A stretch of 8,073 nt of DNA from Beijerinckiaceae bacterium (GTDB lineage: Bacteria; Pseudomonadota; Alphaproteobacteria; Rhizobiales; Beijerinckiaceae): positions 1-8,073 of the forward strand of contig CANGOK010000151.1 of NCBI GenBank assembly GCA_947455285.1. Reading direction: 5' to 3'. This document shows, piece after piece, positions 5,689 to 8,073 of this stretch. The notes under the pieces were generated by a model. The model had not been told where the DNA came from and searched no databases. It saw nothing but the letters and a program-made list of their open reading frames with translations. A program made the position numbers and the translations under genes. How positions within the stretch are numbered: position 1 is the stretch's first letter; each line of letters begins with the position of its first letter.

Positions 5689-7088
5689 TGGTCAGCCTCC
5701 GTTTGAGAATCAACCAATCGTCCATATAGCGAGTTCACGCCGATTTCGATGATATGCGCCCTTGCGGTCTGTCCAATGAGTTCCTGCGGCCCATCCACAT
5801 GAACCGCATGAAGCCACGGGGTCTTGCCGCCGATCTGACCGGGGCGCCGTCCCGGCTTTTCAAAAAGCACCTCGACCGTCTGGCCGAGCATGACGTGATT
5901 GAAATCATCGCGCTGTTTGTCGACCAGCGCCTTCAATCGCGCCAGACGCTCCGCCTTCACCTCTTCAGAAACCTGTTCGTCCATGCCAGCCGCAGGCGTG
6001 CCGGGACGCGGGGAATATTTGAAGAAAAAGGCGCTGGCGAATTTGACCTCTTCGATGAGCCGCAAGGTGTCGCGAAACTCTTCCTCGGTCTCGCCGGGAA
6101 AGCCGACGATGAAATCCGATGACAAAGCGATGTCAGGCCGCGCCGCGCGAATTCGCTCGATCTGACGCAGGTAATCAGCGGCTGTATGCTTGCGGTTCAT
6201 CAGGGCCAGAATGCGATCGGACCCCGACTGCACCGGCAGATGCAGGAAAGGCATGAGCTGCGGCAGATCGCGATGGGCCTCAATAAGATCATCGCGCATA
6301 TCGTTGGGATGGCTTGTCGTATAACGAATGCGCGCAATGCCGGGAACTTGCGCGATGCGCGTCGCAAGCTGCGCAAGCGACCATGCGTCGCCCTTGGGTC
6401 CTTCGCCATGATAGGCGTTGACGTTCTGGCCGAGCAGACTGACCTCGCAAACGCCAGAGGCGGCGAGCCGCTCGACTTCGTCCAATATCTGCCGCACGGG
6501 ACGCGAGACTTCGGCGCCGCGCGTATAGGGCACCACGCAGAAGGTGCAGAAATTATCGCAGCCTTCCTGAACGGTGACGAAGGCGCTTAGGCCGCGCGAG
6601 CGAATCTTTTCAGCGGTCGGGGGCGCGAGATGATCAAATTTATCCTCAACGGGAAATTCGGTGTCGACCACGCCCGCGCCATTGCCCGTCCGGCGCAGCA
6701 ACTCGGGCAAGCGATGATAATTCTGCGGGCCGACGACGAGATCGACGGCGGGCTGGCGACGCTGGATCTCGCCGCCCTCAGCTTGCGCGACGCAACCGGC
6801 CACCGCGATTTTGGTGTCGACGCCGCGCGCGGCGCGCTCCTGTTTCAGCTGACGGATCTTGCCAAGCTCGGAATAGATCTTCTCGGAGGCGTGTTCTCGA
6901 ATGTGGCAGGTGTTGAGCACGACAAGATCAGCGTCCTCGATCGCCGTCGTCTCCTCATAGCCTTCGCCAGCGAGCACATCAGTCATGCGCGTGGCGTCAT
7001 AGACGTTCATCTGACAGCCGTATGACTTCACGAAGACCTTGCGCTTGCGGTCATCCGCTGCGCAGGAGACGTCACCCTGAGATTGCAA
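5685..7088 (-). CDS. miaB: tRNA-2-methylthio-N6-dimethylallyladenosine synthase MiaB
   Basis: MiaB is a radical-SAM methylthiotransferase that adds a methylthio group to i6A37 of tRNAs reading U-starting codons, using two [4Fe-4S] clusters and S-adenosylmethionine. The 467-residue protein has the N-terminal UPF0004 domain with auxiliary-cluster cysteines C25 (SYGCQMN), C61 (LNTCHIRE) and C99 (VAGCVAQ). The radical-SAM motif CDNFCTFC has C177, C181 and C184. FLHLPVQSGSD (281-291) and a C-terminal TRAM domain (about 395-460) follow. The QMN and VVGPQNY elements point to MiaB rather than MtaB or RimO. The only suitable start is TTG at 7088, with an AAGGG about 8 nt upstream; the reading frame is closed by TGA at 7124-7122 and has no ATG or GTG before residue 20. 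Its stop overlaps the ybeZ start. Confidence 0.95.
   Translation of the reverse strand: MQSQGDVSCAADDRKRKVFVKSYGCQMNVYDATRMTDVLAGEGYEETTAIEDADLVVLNTCHIREHASEKIYSELGKIRQLKQERAARGVDTKIAVAGCVAQAEGGEIQRRQPAVDLVVGPQNYHRLPELLRRTGNGAGVVDTEFPVEDKFDHLAPPTAEKIRSRGLSAFVTVQEGCDNFCTFCVVPYTRGAEVSRPVRQILDEVERLAASGVCEVSLLGQNVNAYHGEGPKGDAWSLAQLATRIAQVPGIARIRYTTSHPNDMRDDLIEAHRDLPQLMPFLHLPVQSGSDRILALMNRKHTAADYLRQIERIRAARPDIALSSDFIVGFPGETEEEFRDTLRLIEEVKFASAFFFKYSPRPGTPAAGMDEQVSEEVKAERLARLKALVDKQRDDFNHVMLGQTVEVLFEKPGRRPGQIGGKTPWLHAVHVDGPQELIGQTARAHIIEIGVNSLYGRLVDSQTEADH
5686..5700 (-). promoter_or_regulatory. ybeZ ribosome binding site and TTG start inside miaB
   Basis: GGAGG (5696-5700 on the minus strand) sits inside the last codons of miaB, 7 nt before TTG (5686-5688). 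The upstream in-frame stop (5692-5694) leaves no other start nearby. Confidence 0.75.
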
Positions 7089-7127
7089 AATCTGAACCCT
7101 TGCCGTCGCGATGAGGAAATTTCAGCC

Positions 7128-7136
7128 ATTCTAGCA
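7128..7136 (-). promoter_or_regulatory. Possible extended -10 promoter before miaB
   Basis: The rimI-miaB gap (7089-7162) holds TGCTAGAAT on the minus strand: TAGAAT (7128-7133) matches the -10 consensus at five of six positions and is preceded by TG with a 1-nt spacer, as in extended -10 promoters. The -35 region 17 nt upstream (CTGTGT) is poor. Transcription would start near 7121, leaving a leader of about 33 nt. It would give miaB and the genes after it their own promoter. Confidence 0.35.
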
Positions 7137-7162
7137 GACTTTCGCCCGCCACACAGTTCCCA

Positions 7163-7645
7163 TCACGCCCCAATGCGCCGCAGGATGAGCGCAGTGGCGG
7201 CGGGCTCCCCGGCCTTGGCGTAATAGGCCTTGCGCTCACCCACGCGCTGGAAGCCAAGCTTCCCATAAAGCGCGAGCGCGGCTGCGTTTCCCGCCTCGAC
7301 CTCAAGAAAGACCTCGGTGACGCCCAGCGATGACAATGCGTCAAGCTGGGTCTGGAGCAGGCTGCGGCCAAGCCCTTTGCCCTGCCGCGCCCGGTCAACG
7401 ACGATGGTCAGGATCTCGGCCTCCGCCCCCACATGGCGGGCGAGGGAGAAGCCGAGAACCGTCTTTTCCTGCGAATCGAGCGCCACATGGGCGAGAACCG
7501 AAGGCTCGGCGGCGAGATCGGCGATCTCCTGCGCCGACCAGCCCCGATGAAAATTCCCCGCATGGATGGTGGCGCAGGCGCCGGCCCGCGCGGGCATGAA
7601 CAAGCGAATGACCGGATCAGCGGCGGGCTTTGCGAAAGGCCACAT
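7163..7645 (-). CDS. rimI: Ribosomal-protein-alanine N-acetyltransferase RimI
   Basis: RimI is a GNAT-fold acetyltransferase that, in the best-known case, acetylates the N-terminal alanine of ribosomal protein S18 using acetyl-CoA. The 160-residue protein has the acetyl-CoA pyrophosphate loop QGKGLG at residues 88-93, after the beta-strand AEILTIVVD. The LEVEAGNAAALALYGKLGF block follows, with the likely catalytic glutamate E115 and tyrosine Y127 (by position against E. coli RimI). The reading is complete, with ATG at 7645. It begins 2 nt after the tsaB stop, so the two are surely co-transcribed; tsaB-rimI pairs are common in bacteria. The N-terminal WPFAKPAADP is not informative. Substrate specificity beyond the RimI assignment is inferred from family and neighbours. 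Confidence 0.9.
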   Translation of the reverse strand: MWPFAKPAADPVIRLFMPARAGACATIHAGNFHRGWSAQEIADLAAEPSVLAHVALDSQEKTVLGFSLARHVGAEAEILTIVVDRARQGKGLGRSLLQTQLDALSSLGVTEVFLEVEAGNAAALALYGKLGFQRVGERKAYYAKAGEPAATALILRRIGA

Positions 7646-7647
7646 GC

Positions 7648-8073
7648 TCAGGCCCGCACGAAGCGGAACGGGGAGGGCGGCTTAACATCGGGCGCCTTGA
7701 TGTAGAGCGGGCGCGGCGGCGCAGCCTCGGGATCGGCGATCATGCCGAGCCGGGCTACATATTGGATCGGCGTCACAGTCTCGCCTTCGACCTCGGCGGT
7801 GCGATGGGCCGACCATGCGGCGATGGCCAGAAGCGGCGCGGCGGAGCCGGTGAGGCGAAGTGGTCCCGAAGGCAGCTTCTCGACGGCTTCGGCCAACGGC
7901 AGGACCGTCGGCGCCATCAGGATCGCGCCGCTCTGCGAACAGGCCTGCAGATAGACCTGCCCATGTCGGGCGTCGATGACCGGCACAATGATCGCGGGCA
8001 GGGGGGAGGCTGGCTTTTGCGTAACGGGCTTTGGCCCCAACACCAGAGGCGCGGCGAAGGCGGCCAGGGTCGA
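7648..8073 (-). CDS. tsaB: tRNA threonylcarbamoyladenosine biosynthesis protein TsaB (5' end cut off)
   Basis: TsaB is the non-catalytic partner of TsaD in making N6-threonylcarbamoyladenosine at tRNA position 37. Only the last 141 codons are in the window. The first visible residues, STLAAFAAPL, match the family's 'GVSTLEALA'-like region; PVIDARHGQVYLQ is the conserved DAR-x-x-x-VY strand. The tail PLYIKAPDVKPP resembles the usual C-terminal 'P.YlR.pdak' ending. About 80-95 N-terminal residues, including the GPGSFTGLR-like segment, lie beyond 8073. The ATG-like starts inside the visible part (for example GTG at 8043) are internal, since the frame stays open to the edge. It is the first visible gene of the run and ends 2 nt before rimI. 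An alternative reading as a TsaD paralogue is unlikely from the short length and tail. Confidence 0.88.
   Translation of the reverse strand, partial: STLAAFAAPLVLGPKPVTQKPASPLPAIIVPVIDARHGQVYLQACSQSGAILMAPTVLPLAEAVEKLPSGPLRLTGSAAPLLAIAAWSAHRTAEVEGETVTPIQYVARLGMIADPEAAPPRPLYIKAPDVKPPSPFRFVRA

Noticed and set aside
7072..7398. Minus-strand 108-codon frame overlapping rimI and the rimI-miaB gap
   Set aside because: It is out of frame with the clearly identifiable RimI GNAT domain and has no family features; only its tail lies outside rimI.
1..8073. CRISPR arrays, transposases, insertion sequence ends, tRNA or rRNA genes, phage or defence genes
   Set aside because: No regularly spaced repeats, no transposase or integrase frames and no RNA gene were seen; coding density and conserved housekeeping order argue against a mobile island.

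Overview
The window is a tightly packed, GC-rich stretch in which every supportable gene lies on the minus strand. Read 5'->3' along that strand (right to left in window coordinates) the order is tsaB (5' end cut off) - rimI - miaB - ybeZ/phoH - ybeY - corC/ybeX - lnt - xre (PraR/PhrR-type) - metK (3' end cut off). The miaB-ybeZ-ybeY-ybeX-lnt order is the same as in Escherichia coli. The extra tsaB-rimI upstream, and a small XRE regulator between lnt and metK downstream, are typical of Alphaproteobacteria. The XRE protein resembles the rhizobial PraR/PhrR family closely. I therefore infer an alphaproteobacterium of the order Hyphomicrobiales (Rhizobiales); family or genus cannot be settled from this window.

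Layout. 8073-7648 is tsaB (tRNA t6A synthesis), followed after 2 nt by rimI (ribosomal protein acetyltransferase). A 74-nt gap with a possible extended -10 promoter precedes miaB (ms2i6A tRNA methylthiolase). miaB, ybeZ, ybeY and corC are joined by three successive 4-nt stop/start overlaps (TTGA, ATGA, ATGA), so they form one translationally coupled block. lnt follows after 31 nt. A 215-nt spacer (1311-1525), unusually rich in inverted repeats, separates lnt from xre. A 144-nt leader (750-893), with two competing hairpins near the ribosome binding site, separates xre from metK.

How the genes fit together. tsaB and miaB modify the anticodon loop at position 37. RimI acts on a ribosomal protein. 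YbeY (rRNA maturation and quality-control RNase) and YbeZ (its PhoH-like ATPase partner) act in ribosome maintenance. CorC/YbeX is a soluble CBS-domain protein linked to Mg/Co efflux and, through synteny, to YbeY/YbeZ. Lnt finishes lipoprotein acylation. MetK makes S-adenosylmethionine, the cofactor MiaB consumes. It is a housekeeping translation/envelope/SAM cluster, not a mobile or defence island.

I found no new biological system here. The parts most worth a second look are non-coding: the GTTGAC repeat cluster and nested palindromes before xre, and the metK leader. Non-ATG starts are also common: four of the seven visible start codons are GTG or TTG, which matters for correct annotation.
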